53,011 nucleotides of DNA, from assembly GCA_024542985.1 (NCBI GenBank), contig JAMXCX010000006.1, positions 1 through 53,011 on the forward strand. Reading direction: 5' to 3'. The position numbers and the translations under genes were made by a program. Positions 41,348-49,966 of the stretch are shown here, piece by piece (the first letter of the stretch is position 1; the number at the start of each line of letters is the position of its first letter). Source of the DNA: Candidatus Omnitrophota bacterium. GTDB lineage: Bacteria > Omnitrophota > Gorgyraeia > Duberdicusellales > 4484-171. The notes below the pieces were generated by a model. That model saw only the letters and a list, made by a program, of their open reading frames with translations, searched no databases and was not told the DNA's origin.

Positions 41348-43720
41348 ATGAAAAGTTATAATTTGCCTTCAGGATTTGATGCAGATATTGATAAACTAAA
41401 AGGCCTGCTCGATGAATACAACCGGGGTGCTCTTTCTGCAGCTCAATTAAAAGCCTACAGGGTACCTTTTGGTGTTTATGAGCAAAGGGAGCGGGATACT
41501 TATATGGTAAGAGTTCGATGCGCAGCCGGATGCATTAGCCCTAAGCAGCTGCAAAAAATAGCCGATATTTCTTCTAGGTACGGGGCAAATCAGATACATC
41601 TTACTACCCGGCAGGAATTACAGATTCATTACGTAAAACTAAATAATATTATTGAGGTTATACAATCTTTAAAAGAAGTGGGATTAGCTTCCCGAGGCGG
41701 AGGCGGAAACACCATAAGAAACATTATAGCTTCTGAGTATTCCGGAATTGATACCCGGGAGGCCTTTGATGTAACGCCTTATGCGATAGCTTTAACTACT
41801 CGCCTAATAGCTGAAGAAGATTCCTGGACTCTTCCTCGAAAATTTAAAATAGCTTTTTCCGGTTCATCGCAGGATTTAGGTTATGCCACAATTGCCGACC
41901 TGGGTTTTATTGCTAGGATAAAAAATAGTAAAAAGGGCTTTAGGGTATATGTAGCTGGGGGAATGGGGGTTAAGCCTAGGGTAGGAAATTTTTTTCTCGA
42001 TTTTGTTAGTGAAACCCAAGTTTATCAAATAACAAGGTCAGTAAAAAATCTTTTTTGGAAATACGGCAATCGTAAAAATAAGCACGCGGCCCGCCTACGT
42101 TTTCTCTGGCAGGATTTGGGCGAAGATGAATTTAGGAGAAGATTTATTGAAGAATATGAAGTTGTTAAAAAAGAAAATCATCCCTCTCTTAAGATAGAGC
42201 AAATCGACAACACAGGGCTTAATCTTGATATTAAACCTGAAGAGGTAAAAGACAAAGAAGATTTCGAACTGTGGAAGAAGCGTTTTGTGCGCCTTCAAAA
42301 ACAAAAAGATTTATTTTCGGTCATAGTTGCGGTTGAGCTGGGGTTTATTGACAATGCTCAAGTTTTAAAATTGGCTAAGTTTTTAGAGCCTTTCGGTGAT
42401 AATGTCATACATTTGACTAAAGATCAAAATTTTCAACTACGTAATATTTCCGGACAATACTTAACGAATATATATAACTTTTTAAAAAATAATTTGGCTA
42501 ATTTCAACCGTCCTTTTATTTTTGATAAGCTTATATCCTGCGCCGGAGCATCTACTTGTCAGCTGGGGATTTGTTTATCCCGAGGAGCTGTTAAAGCTAT
42601 TATGCAGGCTTTAGAGAAAAGCCGAATGGATTTAGCTTTATTAGCAGATTTAAAAATTAGTATTTCCGGTTGCCCTAATGCTTGCGGTCAGCACCACGTA
42701 GCTGATTTAGGATTTTTTGGAAAAGCAGCCAGAAAAAATGAAAAATTATACCCGGCATATAATGTTGTAGCCGGGGCTCTAGTTTCCGACGGTAAAACAA
42801 AATTTGCTGATAAAATCGGCGAAATAGGAGCAAAAAATGTCCCGAGTTTGGTAGAAGATTTTCTGAGTATGTATTTATCAAAACACCATAACTATAAAGA
42901 TTTCAGAGAGTATATTGAAAACTGCGGGAAAAATGACTTAAAGCAAATTTGCGATAAATATAAAGATGTACCTGATTTCGATGAGGATAAAAACTATTAT
43001 TTTGATTGGGGGGCGAAAGATGTTTTTTCTCTGGCCGGCAGGGGTATGGGTGAATGTTCGGCCGGATTGTTTGACTTAATAGACGTAGACATTACGAATA
43101 TAAAAGAGACCAAACGTAAGCTTCTAGCCTCACCGGGAGAAGACAAAGATAAAAAGGAGAAACTTCTTCGAGAGCTTACTTTTTATGCCAGCCGGATGCT
43201 TTTGATTACCCGAGGAGTTGAGCCGAAAACAGAGGCTCAAGTTTATGATAGCTTTAGAGAGCACTTTATTAATACTAGCTTAGTTGAGGCTCATTTTAAG
43301 GATATCATTCAGGCAGCTGAAAGCAAAAATTCTCCGGTTATTTTGGCCCAAGAGAAAAAAATCTATGAATTAGCTGATAGGGTAAAGTTTCTTTACGATA
43401 ATATGGATAACGCTTTTCAGTTCAAAGTTGAGCAAGTTTTAACGCCGGCAGGGAAAGCTGCCGTAGAAGGCGGAGTTTGCGGGCAGTTAAAATCAAAGCC
43501 CAAAATATTTAAAGATTTTAGAGGGGTAGCTTGCCCTATGAATTTTGTTAAGACAAAAATTGAGCTGTCTAAGATGAAATCAAAAGAAATTTTAGAGATA
43601 TTACTTGATGACGGAGAGCCAATAGAAAATGTTCCGGGTTCAGTAAAAGAAGAAGGCCATAAAATTATCGAGCAGAAAAAGAAAGGGAATTTCTGGTCAA
43701 TTGTTATTGAGAAGAAATGA
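41348..43720 (+). CDS. sir: Assimilatory sulfite reductase with C-terminal TusA-like domain
   Basis: 790 residues in three parts. Residues 1-510: siroheme/4Fe-4S reductase with both duplicated halves; the cluster cysteines are Cys398, Cys404, Cys442 and Cys446 (CAGASTC ... CPNAC), and TTRQELQIHYV and RGGGGNTIRN are siroheme contacts. Residues about 540-705: an alpha-helical region with GRGMGECSAGLFDL, of unknown role. Residues 721-790: a TusA/SirA-like domain with CPMNFVKT (Cys729), the sulfur-carrying cysteine position. The fusion suggests the sulfide product or a persulfide is handed straight to the carrier system. It overlaps the next gene by 4 bases. Confidence 0.9.
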   Translation: MKSYNLPSGFDADIDKLKGLLDEYNRGALSAAQLKAYRVPFGVYEQRERDTYMVRVRCAAGCISPKQLQKIADISSRYGANQIHLTTRQELQIHYVKLNNIIEVIQSLKEVGLASRGGGGNTIRNIIASEYSGIDTREAFDVTPYAIALTTRLIAEEDSWTLPRKFKIAFSGSSQDLGYATIADLGFIARIKNSKKGFRVYVAGGMGVKPRVGNFFLDFVSETQVYQITRSVKNLFWKYGNRKNKHAARLRFLWQDLGEDEFRRRFIEEYEVVKKENHPSLKIEQIDNTGLNLDIKPEEVKDKEDFELWKKRFVRLQKQKDLFSVIVAVELGFIDNAQVLKLAKFLEPFGDNVIHLTKDQNFQLRNISGQYLTNIYNFLKNNLANFNRPFIFDKLISCAGASTCQLGICLSRGAVKAIMQALEKSRMDLALLADLKISISGCPNACGQHHVADLGFFGKAARKNEKLYPAYNVVAGALVSDGKTKFADKIGEIGAKNVPSLVEDFLSMYLSKHHNYKDFREYIENCGKNDLKQICDKYKDVPDFDEDKNYYFDWGAKDVFSLAGRGMGECSAGLFDLIDVDITNIKETKRKLLASPGEDKDKKEKLLRELTFYASRMLLITRGVEPKTEAQVYDSFREHFINTSLVEAHFKDIIQAAESKNSPVILAQEKKIYELADRVKFLYDNMDNAFQFKVEQVLTPAGKAAVEGGVCGQLKSKPKIFKDFRGVACPMNFVKTKIELSKMKSKEILEILLDDGEPIENVPGSVKEEGHKIIEQKKKGNFWSIVIEKK

Positions 43721-45129
43721 AGATGAGAAAGCAAAAAGTATACCTGATAGGAGCCGGCCCCGGGAAAGCAGATTTAATTACTTTGCGGGGAGCTAATATC
43801 TTAAAAGAGGCTGACGTTGTAATTTATGATTATCTTGTTGATAAAAGAATATTAGAGAATGTAAAATATAACGCCGAGCTTATATGCTGCGATAAATTAG
43901 CCAATAAAGGTAAACATTCTAAAGCTTCCCTGATTTGCCAGGATAAGATAAATAATTTGTTAGTAACTAAAGCCAAAAAGGGTAGAAAAGTAGTACGGCT
44001 TAAAAATGGAGACTCTTCTATTTTCAGCAGATGTTCACAGGAGCTTGAAGCCTTAGTTAAGGAAGGAATAGAATTTGAGATAGTTCCCGGAGTTACAGCC
44101 GCCAGCGCTGCTTCTTGCCTTAGCGGGATACCTCTTACTGATAGAAGATTTTCGTCAAGTTGTGTTTTTGTCACCGGTCAGGAGGATACGAGTAAGAAAA
44201 AAAGTTCACTCGACTGGGAGGCCATATCTAAATGCGGCACAATAGTTTTGTATATGGCTGTCAATAATTTAGAAAGAATAGTTAAGAACTTACTCCGAGC
44301 AAAAAAAGCAAAAAATACCCCGGTAGCTATAGTCCAAAATATTAGCCTGCCGAATCAGAAAATTTTAACCGCAAAGTTAACAGATATCGTTTTAAAGGCT
44401 AAAAGGGTAAATTTAAAGCCGCCGGCAGTGGTTATTATCGGAGAAGTTGTTAAGTTCGAAAGTAAATTTAATTGGCTTAAGAAAAATAAGCGAGTTCTTT
44501 TTACAGGCTTATCACAAGAAAGGTTTTTTCTGCAAGGGAATTACCTGCACCTGCCGTTGATAAAGATAGAGCCTATGGAGAACTATGGAGAATTTGATGA
44601 GCATTTAAAAAATATAGCCGGCTTTGACTGGATAATATTTACTAGCCGCTATGGCGTTAAGTATTTTTTTCAGAGACTAAAGCTAATAGGTTATGATACC
44701 CGGAAGCTAGCAAAAGTAAAGATTGCCGCAATTGGCGAATCTACAGCCAAGGGGCTTAAAGAACACGGATTATTAGCAGATTTAATCCCGATAAATGAAT
44801 CAGCCCAAGGGTTGATAGAGGAATTTAAGAAAAAAAATATTAGAGGTAAGAAAATATTTCTACCCCGCTCGGATATTTCTGATAAAGGAATTGAGGCGGC
44901 ATTGAAAAAGTTAGGGCATGAGATAACTTCTAGCTTTGCTTATAGAAACCTAATGCCTAAGGAGTTGCCGCAGCTTCACCTAGAGGAATTTAATGAGCTT
45001 ATGTTTACAAGCCCTTCTACGGTAAGGAATTTTAAAAAAAGATATCAAAAATTGCCAAAAAGCATTAAAACTAGTTGTATCGGAGCGGTGACCCTAAAGG
45101 AGGCTAAAAGATGCCGATTGCTGAATTAA
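43717..45129 (+). CDS. cobA-hemD: Fused uroporphyrinogen-III methyltransferase / synthase (CobA-HemD)
   Basis: 470 residues. Residues 1-260 are SUMT-like (YLIGAGPGKADLITLRGA, VVIYDYLV, IVPGVTAASAASCLSGIPLTDR). The usual GGDPxxFGRGGEE motif is degenerate here (NGDSSIFSRCSQEL), so SAM or substrate handling may differ. Residues 262-470 are HemD-like (IFTSRYGVKYFF, ELMFTSPSTVRNF). Together they turn hydroxymethylbilane to precorrin-2 for siroheme, the sulfite reductase cofactor. No precorrin-2 dehydrogenase or ferrochelatase is seen. It overlaps hemB by 19 bases. Confidence 0.88.
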   Translation: MKMRKQKVYLIGAGPGKADLITLRGANILKEADVVIYDYLVDKRILENVKYNAELICCDKLANKGKHSKASLICQDKINNLLVTKAKKGRKVVRLKNGDSSIFSRCSQELEALVKEGIEFEIVPGVTAASAASCLSGIPLTDRRFSSSCVFVTGQEDTSKKKSSLDWEAISKCGTIVLYMAVNNLERIVKNLLRAKKAKNTPVAIVQNISLPNQKILTAKLTDIVLKAKRVNLKPPAVVIIGEVVKFESKFNWLKKNKRVLFTGLSQERFFLQGNYLHLPLIKIEPMENYGEFDEHLKNIAGFDWIIFTSRYGVKYFFQRLKLIGYDTRKLAKVKIAAIGESTAKGLKEHGLLADLIPINESAQGLIEEFKKKNIRGKKIFLPRSDISDKGIEAALKKLGHEITSSFAYRNLMPKELPQLHLEEFNELMFTSPSTVRNFKKRYQKLPKSIKTSCIGAVTLKEAKRCRLLN

Positions 45130-46085
45130 GAAGACTCAGGAAAAATAAGAATATAAGAAATTGGGTTAGCCAGCATGAATTACGGCCTAAGGATATTATC
45201 TTGCCCTATTTTCTTGTTGAAGGAAAAAATGTAAAGAAGCCTATTTCTTCAATGCCGGGTATCTATCATTTATCTGTAGATAATTTGACAAAAGATATAA
45301 AGGAAATTAAGGGCTTGAATTCTGTGCTTCTTTTTGGGGTATCAAATGAAAAAGACAACCGAGCCAAAAACAGCTACAAAAAAAACGGAATAGTTCAGAA
45401 AGCTATAAAGGCGATAAAAAAAGAATTTAAGGATTTAATTATTATAAGTGATGTTTGTCTTTGTGGGTATACATCGCATGGACATTGCGGCATAGTTAAA
45501 AATCAAAAATTAAAAAATTTTGAAATAGATAATGATAAAACTTTAAAAATATTAGCAAAAATTGCTCTTTCTCAGGCCCAGGCCGGAGCTGATTTTGTGG
45601 CACCCTCAGCCATGATGGACGGCCAAGTCAAAACAATAAGGCAAGCTTTAGATAAAAGAGGCTTTAAAGACACAGGGATATTAGCTTATTCAGCCAAATA
45701 CGCTTCTTGCTTTTACGGCCCTTTTAGAGAGGCTTTAGATTCTAAACCTGCTTTTGGAGACAGAAAAACTTACCAGATGGATTTTAGAAATTCTTATCAG
45801 GCCTTAAGAGAAATAAAACAGGATATTGACGAAGGAGCTGATATTGTGATGGTAAAACCGGCTTTAGCTTATCTGGATATAATCTATAGAGCCAGACAGG
45901 AATTTAATATACCGATAGCTGCCTACAACGTTAGCGGCGAATATAGCATGATAAAAAAATTGAGCAATCGGGATAAAAATGCCCAAAAAGAATTAGCCTT
46001 GGAGGTTCTTACGTCTATTAAAAGAGCCGGTGCAGATTTAATTATCACTTATTGGGCGAAGGATCTATTGAAATGGCTAAAGTAG
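45111..46085 (+). CDS. hemB: Delta-aminolevulinic acid dehydratase
   Basis: 324 residues. The zinc-type cysteine cluster DVCLCGYTSHGHCG is present, as are the two active-site lysine segments (YSAKYASCFYGPFREA and MVKPALAYLD). It condenses two aminolevulinate to porphobilinogen. It overlaps both cobA-hemD (19 bases) and hemL (13 bases), so these genes are translated as a block. Confidence 0.96.
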   Translation: MPIAELRRLRKNKNIRNWVSQHELRPKDIILPYFLVEGKNVKKPISSMPGIYHLSVDNLTKDIKEIKGLNSVLLFGVSNEKDNRAKNSYKKNGIVQKAIKAIKKEFKDLIIISDVCLCGYTSHGHCGIVKNQKLKNFEIDNDKTLKILAKIALSQAQAGADFVAPSAMMDGQVKTIRQALDKRGFKDTGILAYSAKYASCFYGPFREALDSKPAFGDRKTYQMDFRNSYQALREIKQDIDEGADIVMVKPALAYLDIIYRARQEFNIPIAAYNVSGEYSMIKKLSNRDKNAQKELALEVLTSIKRAGADLIITYWAKDLLKWLK

Positions 46086-47374
46086 CAGAAGCTAAAATTC
46101 GAACAGAATCTCAAAAGTTATTCAGCCAGGCCAAAAAATATATCCCCGGCGGAGTTAACAGCCCGGTGCGCTCTTTTAAGTCCGTGGGGGGGAATCCTGT
46201 TTTTATCAGTAAGGCAAGTGGGCCTTATCTTTATGGTGAAGATGGCAAAAGATATATAGATTATTGCCTTTCTTGGGGAGCTCTAATCTTAGGGCATGCC
46301 GACTTAGAAGTTATAAAAAAATTAAAAGAGGTAATTAGTAAAGGTACAAGCTTTGGCGCTGTTACGAAATTAGAAACAGAGCTAGCAAAACTTATCGTGG
46401 AAGCTGTTCCTTCTATTGAGCAGGTCAGGTTAGTTAATTCGGGAACAGAAGCGGTGATGTCAGCAATAAGACTAGCCCGGGCTTATAGCGGCAAAACCAA
46501 AATTATAAAATTTGAAGGCTCATACCACGGCCATGCAGATTATCTTTTAGCAAAGGCAGGCTCAGGACTTGCGACTTTAGGAATTCCCAACAGCCGGGGA
46601 GTTCCTTCGGACTTCACCAAGCATACAATAACCTTAGATTTTAATAACCTAAAGGCAGTCCAGAAAACAGCAGAAAAATATTCTAAAGATTTAGCAGCAA
46701 TAATTGTCGAGCCAGTGGCAGCAAATTGCGGCTTAATTCTGCCCCAGGAAGGATTCCTCCAAACTTTAAGGAAAATTGCCGATAAATACAATATTGTCTT
46801 AATATTCGATGAAGTTATTACTGGTTTTAGAGTTTGTTATCAGGGAGCCCAAGGGTTCTTGGGAGTTAAGCCGGATTTAACCTGTTTGGGTAAAATTATT
46901 GGAGGGGGCCTTCCGGTAGGAGCATTCGGAGGGAAAAAAGAAATAATGAAATTGTTAGCTCCTTTAGGAGACGTTTATCAAGCCGGTACACTTTCAGGCA
47001 ATCCCCTGGCAGTTACCGCCGGAATTGCTACTTTAAAAAAATTGAACAATCGAAAGATTTATGAGAATTTAGAAAGAAAGGCAAAAGAACTGTGTGAAGC
47101 AATAAAAGTAATCTCCAGAAAAAATAGGGTAAATTTAGAAATAAATTATATTAGTTCGATGTTTTCGGTTTTCTTTACAAAGGGAAAAGTTATAGATTAT
47201 AAAACTGCCCAAGCCCAAGATTTAACAATCTTTAAGAAGCTTTTTCAAGGCTTATTGAGAGAAGGTATATACTTTTCTCCTTCGGGTTTTGAAACTAATT
47301 TTTTATCTATAGCTCATACTAAAGAAATAATAGAGAAAACATTACAGGTATTTAGCAAGCTGCTTAAAAAATAG
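46073..47374 (+). CDS. hemL: Glutamate-1-semialdehyde 2,1-aminomutase
   Basis: 433 residues from ATG 46073; a TTG at 46052 would add seven residues. KKYIPGGVNSPVRSFKSVGG, GSYHGHADYLLAKAGSG and the PLP lysine in LGKIIGGGLPVGAFGG are diagnostic. It makes aminolevulinate from glutamate semialdehyde (C5 route). Glutamyl-tRNA reductase (hemA) is not in the window. Confidence 0.96.
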   Translation: MAKVAEAKIRTESQKLFSQAKKYIPGGVNSPVRSFKSVGGNPVFISKASGPYLYGEDGKRYIDYCLSWGALILGHADLEVIKKLKEVISKGTSFGAVTKLETELAKLIVEAVPSIEQVRLVNSGTEAVMSAIRLARAYSGKTKIIKFEGSYHGHADYLLAKAGSGLATLGIPNSRGVPSDFTKHTITLDFNNLKAVQKTAEKYSKDLAAIIVEPVAANCGLILPQEGFLQTLRKIADKYNIVLIFDEVITGFRVCYQGAQGFLGVKPDLTCLGKIIGGGLPVGAFGGKKEIMKLLAPLGDVYQAGTLSGNPLAVTAGIATLKKLNNRKIYENLERKAKELCEAIKVISRKNRVNLEINYISSMFSVFFTKGKVIDYKTAQAQDLTIFKKLFQGLLREGIYFSPSGFETNFLSIAHTKEIIEKTLQVFSKLLKK

Positions 47375-47385
47375 GGGGATAAAAA

Positions 47386-48309
47386 ATGGCAAATAATTAT
47401 TCTGATAATGTATTAGGTCTTATCGGTGATACTCCAACAGTAAAACTTAATAAAATTGTTGAGCCTGGCCTGGCGCAAGTTTTTGCGAAATTAGAATTTT
47501 TCAATCCCGGAGGCAGTGTCAAAGACAGAATATGTCTTTCCATGATTGAGGCAGCAGAAAAAGAAGGGTTGATTAAACCGGGCTCAACCATAATTGAATC
47601 TACGAGCGGAAACACCGGCATAGGTTTAGCCATGATTTGTGCCGTAAAAGGATATAAGTGCATTCTTACCATGCCGGAGCTGATGAGCCAAGAAAGGATT
47701 TATATACTCAAATCTTATGGAGCAGAGGTAATTCTTACTCCGGCTGTTGATGGTATGTTAGGCGCGATAAAAAAAGCAGAGGAGATTGTAAAGAAAATTC
47801 CTAATAGTTTTGTTCCCCAGCAGTTTAAAAATAAAGCCAATCCTCAAATTCATAGAGAAACAACAGCTAGAGAGATATTAAATTTTACTACCGAGACAAT
47901 AGATGCTTTTATTGCCGGTGTGGGTACCGGAGGAACCATAACCGGTGTGGGTGAGGTTCTAAAAGAACACAATCCAAGAATTAAGATAGTAGCAGTTGAA
48001 CCAAAGACAAATGCTGTATTGTCGGGAGGAAAGCCCGGCCCTCATAAAATTCAAGGAATTGGTGCAGGATTTATCCCTGAAGTTTTAAACAAGAACATAA
48101 TTGATGAGATAGTAAAGGTAAGTGATAGCCAAGCCTTTGAGACTTCAAAAATATTAGCTAAGAAGGAAGGTTTATTTGTGGGCTTATCAGCCGGAGCTGC
48201 CACCTGGGCGGCGTTAAAAATAGCTAAGGATTTAGGCAAAGATAAAAAAGTGATTGTCATTCTTCCTGATACCGGCGAAAGATACTATTCAATGGAGCAA
48301 TATTTTTAA
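47386..48309 (+). CDS. cysK: Cysteine synthase-like PLP enzyme (first copy)
   Basis: 307 residues. PLP Lys46 in GGSVKDR, STSGNTGIGLA binds the substrate carboxylate, and GTGGTITGVGEVLK holds the phosphate. It differs from the second copy (49967) at ESTSGNTG versus EPTSGNTG and at TMPELMSQERI versus [11 protein letters not shown]. One of the two may use a carrier thiocarboxylate (CysM-like) instead of free sulfide, given the neighbours; sequence alone does not settle which. It follows hemL by 11 bases. Confidence 0.9.
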   Translation: MANNYSDNVLGLIGDTPTVKLNKIVEPGLAQVFAKLEFFNPGGSVKDRICLSMIEAAEKEGLIKPGSTIIESTSGNTGIGLAMICAVKGYKCILTMPELMSQERIYILKSYGAEVILTPAVDGMLGAIKKAEEIVKKIPNSFVPQQFKNKANPQIHRETTAREILNFTTETIDAFIAGVGTGGTITGVGEVLKEHNPRIKIVAVEPKTNAVLSGGKPGPHKIQGIGAGFIPEVLNKNIIDEIVKVSDSQAFETSKILAKKEGLFVGLSAGAATWAALKIAKDLGKDKKVIVILPDTGERYYSMEQYF

Positions 48310-48334
48310 GCAGAGATAGCTTTAAAAGGAAGTT

Positions 48335-48775
48335 ATGAAAATTACCACAAAAACACGTTACGGACTTAGATTAATATTGAATCTTGCGCTTAGTTATGGA
48401 AGGGGGCCGGCACTTCTTAGCAAAATTGCCAAGAGAGAGAATATTTCCCAGAAATATTTAGGCCAGATTATTATCCCTTTGAAAGTAGCGGGTGTTATTA
48501 GCTCAGTCCGGGGGGCCAAAGGAGGGTATATGCTGAATAACCTTCCGTCAAAAATAACCGTTAAGGACATTGTTGAGATTCTTCAAGGAAACTTAGATTT
48601 TGTTAAAGAGGGCAATGGTTTTACTTCCGGCAGTAAAACATTTTTTTGTATTAGGCATCTGGTTTGGAAAAAGCTGCAGGAAAATATATCTGAGACACTT
48701 AGAGATATAACTTTAGAGGATTTAGTTCGCGAATATAGCCAAAACGAAAAAAACGGAGTTATGTATAATATTTGA
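48335..48775 (+). CDS. Rrf2-family transcriptional regulator (CymR-like)
   Basis: 146 residues. MKITTKTRYGLRLILNLAL and the winged helix LSKIAKRENISQKYLGQIIIPL with VRGAKGGYML are Rrf2 features. It has only one cysteine (in FFCIRHLVW), so it lacks the three-cysteine cluster motif of IscR; this favours a CymR/CysR-like sensor of cysteine status, perhaps through a cysteine synthase as in Bacillus CymR. A cysK gene precedes it by 25 bases. Its target could be the inverted repeat at 36621. Confidence 0.87.
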   Translation: MKITTKTRYGLRLILNLALSYGRGPALLSKIAKRENISQKYLGQIIIPLKVAGVISSVRGAKGGYMLNNLPSKITVKDIVEILQGNLDFVKEGNGFTSGSKTFFCIRHLVWKKLQENISETLRDITLEDLVREYSQNEKNGVMYNI

Positions 48776-48846
48776 TAAAGGTAAAGACGCTAAGTAAAGA
48801 GCTTAAGATTTTGTTTTTACAAAATAGTATTTTTCTGGTAACCTTA

Positions 48847-48890
48847 GGGCACCAGACCATCCAAGTAGGCCTCGCGGCCTGTGGGATAGG
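48847..48890. repeat. Second copy of the hairpin repeat
   Basis: AGGGCACCAGACCATCCAAGT followed by AGGCCTCGCGGCCTGTGGGATAGG, matching units 2 and 3 of the repeat at 34399-34441. The stem AGGCC/GGCCT is kept, and the outer pairs change together (CCC/GGG there, TCC/GGA here), which points to selection for base pairing. It lies between the Rrf2 gene and the PP-loop gene, with a further 36 bases before the ATG. Confidence 0.75.
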
Positions 48891-48926
48891 AATATTTTAA
48901 TATATTTATAATACGATAAAGACCAC

Positions 48927-49916
48927 ATGAAGGCTTTAGCATTATTTTCCGGAGGCTTGGATAGTAGCCTGGCAATAAAAGTGGTTTTAGGCCAGGGCAT
49001 TGAAGTAATTGCTTTAAACTTTAGGAGTCCTTTTTGTTGTTGTGAGCATTCTAAGGGTTGTGGTTCATCAATAAAAAAAATGGCTGATAGTTTAGGCGTA
49101 GAGTTTAAATCAATCTACTTAGGCCAAGATTATCTGGAGATGATAAGAAATCCTAAGCACGGGTATGGTAAGAACCTAAACCCTTGTATTGATTGCCGGA
49201 TATTTAAATTTAGGCAGGCTAAAGAAATCATGGAAGAGGTAGGTGCTTCTTTTATCATCAGCGGAGAAGTTTTAGGCCAAAGGCCAATGTCTCAACACAG
49301 AGCAGCTTTAAAAACAATAGAAAAGGAATCGGGATTAGAGGATTTGGTGTTGCGGCCGCTTTCAGCAAAATTATTAAAGCCTACAATTGCCGAAGAAAAG
49401 AGTTGGGTCAGGAGGGAGGATTTACTGAAAATTTCCGGAAGAGGTAGGAAACCGCAAATTAGTTTAGCTTTTTCTTTAGGGGTTAAAGATTATCCTTGTC
49501 CAGCCGGAGGGTGTCTTCTTACCGATAGTAATTTTAGCAACCGGCTCAAAGATTTATTTAAATTCGAGCAGCTAAATCTTAACGATGCAAAACTATTAAG
49601 GGTGGGCCGGCATTTTAGAATTAGCCCTCAGTTTAAATTGGTTGTAGGAAGAAATGAAAAAGAAAATATGCAGCTCCTAAATTTAAGCCAAAATGGTGAT
49701 TTGTGTTTTGAGTGCCAGTCACTGCCCGGGCCGACTGCGATTGGCAGAGGTATCGCTGATGAGGAAGCAAAAATACAATCTGCCAGGATAGTAGCAAGGT
49801 ATACGTCTTTAGATGAAGAAGTAGAGGTCTTAATGAAGTCTATACCTGCGAATGGAGAAAAAAAAATTTCCGTGCAAAATATAAATGAAAAAGAATTCCT
49901 GAAGTTTAGAATTTAA
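48927..49916 (+). CDS. PP-loop (ThiI/MnmA-like) protein with C-terminal NFACT-R-like region
   Basis: 329 residues. FSGGLDS (7-13) is the adenylating PP-loop of tRNA thiolases. Cysteines in FCCCEHSKGCG, NPCIDCRIFKF and YPCPAGGC could hold a cluster or act as sulfur acceptors. The C-terminal third (LLRVGRHFRISPQFKLVVGRN) resembles the NFACT-R-type RNA-binding region found fused to ThiI-like domains. It may thiolate a tRNA. No start-site ribosome binding site is clear. Confidence 0.78.
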   Translation: MKALALFSGGLDSSLAIKVVLGQGIEVIALNFRSPFCCCEHSKGCGSSIKKMADSLGVEFKSIYLGQDYLEMIRNPKHGYGKNLNPCIDCRIFKFRQAKEIMEEVGASFIISGEVLGQRPMSQHRAALKTIEKESGLEDLVLRPLSAKLLKPTIAEEKSWVRREDLLKISGRGRKPQISLAFSLGVKDYPCPAGGCLLTDSNFSNRLKDLFKFEQLNLNDAKLLRVGRHFRISPQFKLVVGRNEKENMQLLNLSQNGDLCFECQSLPGPTAIGRGIADEEAKIQSARIVARYTSLDEEVEVLMKSIPANGEKKISVQNINEKEFLKFRI

Positions 49917-49966
49917 TTAAAGGTTAAATTAAAGAAGAGCTAAGGAATTAAAGTGGAGGGTTGTGC

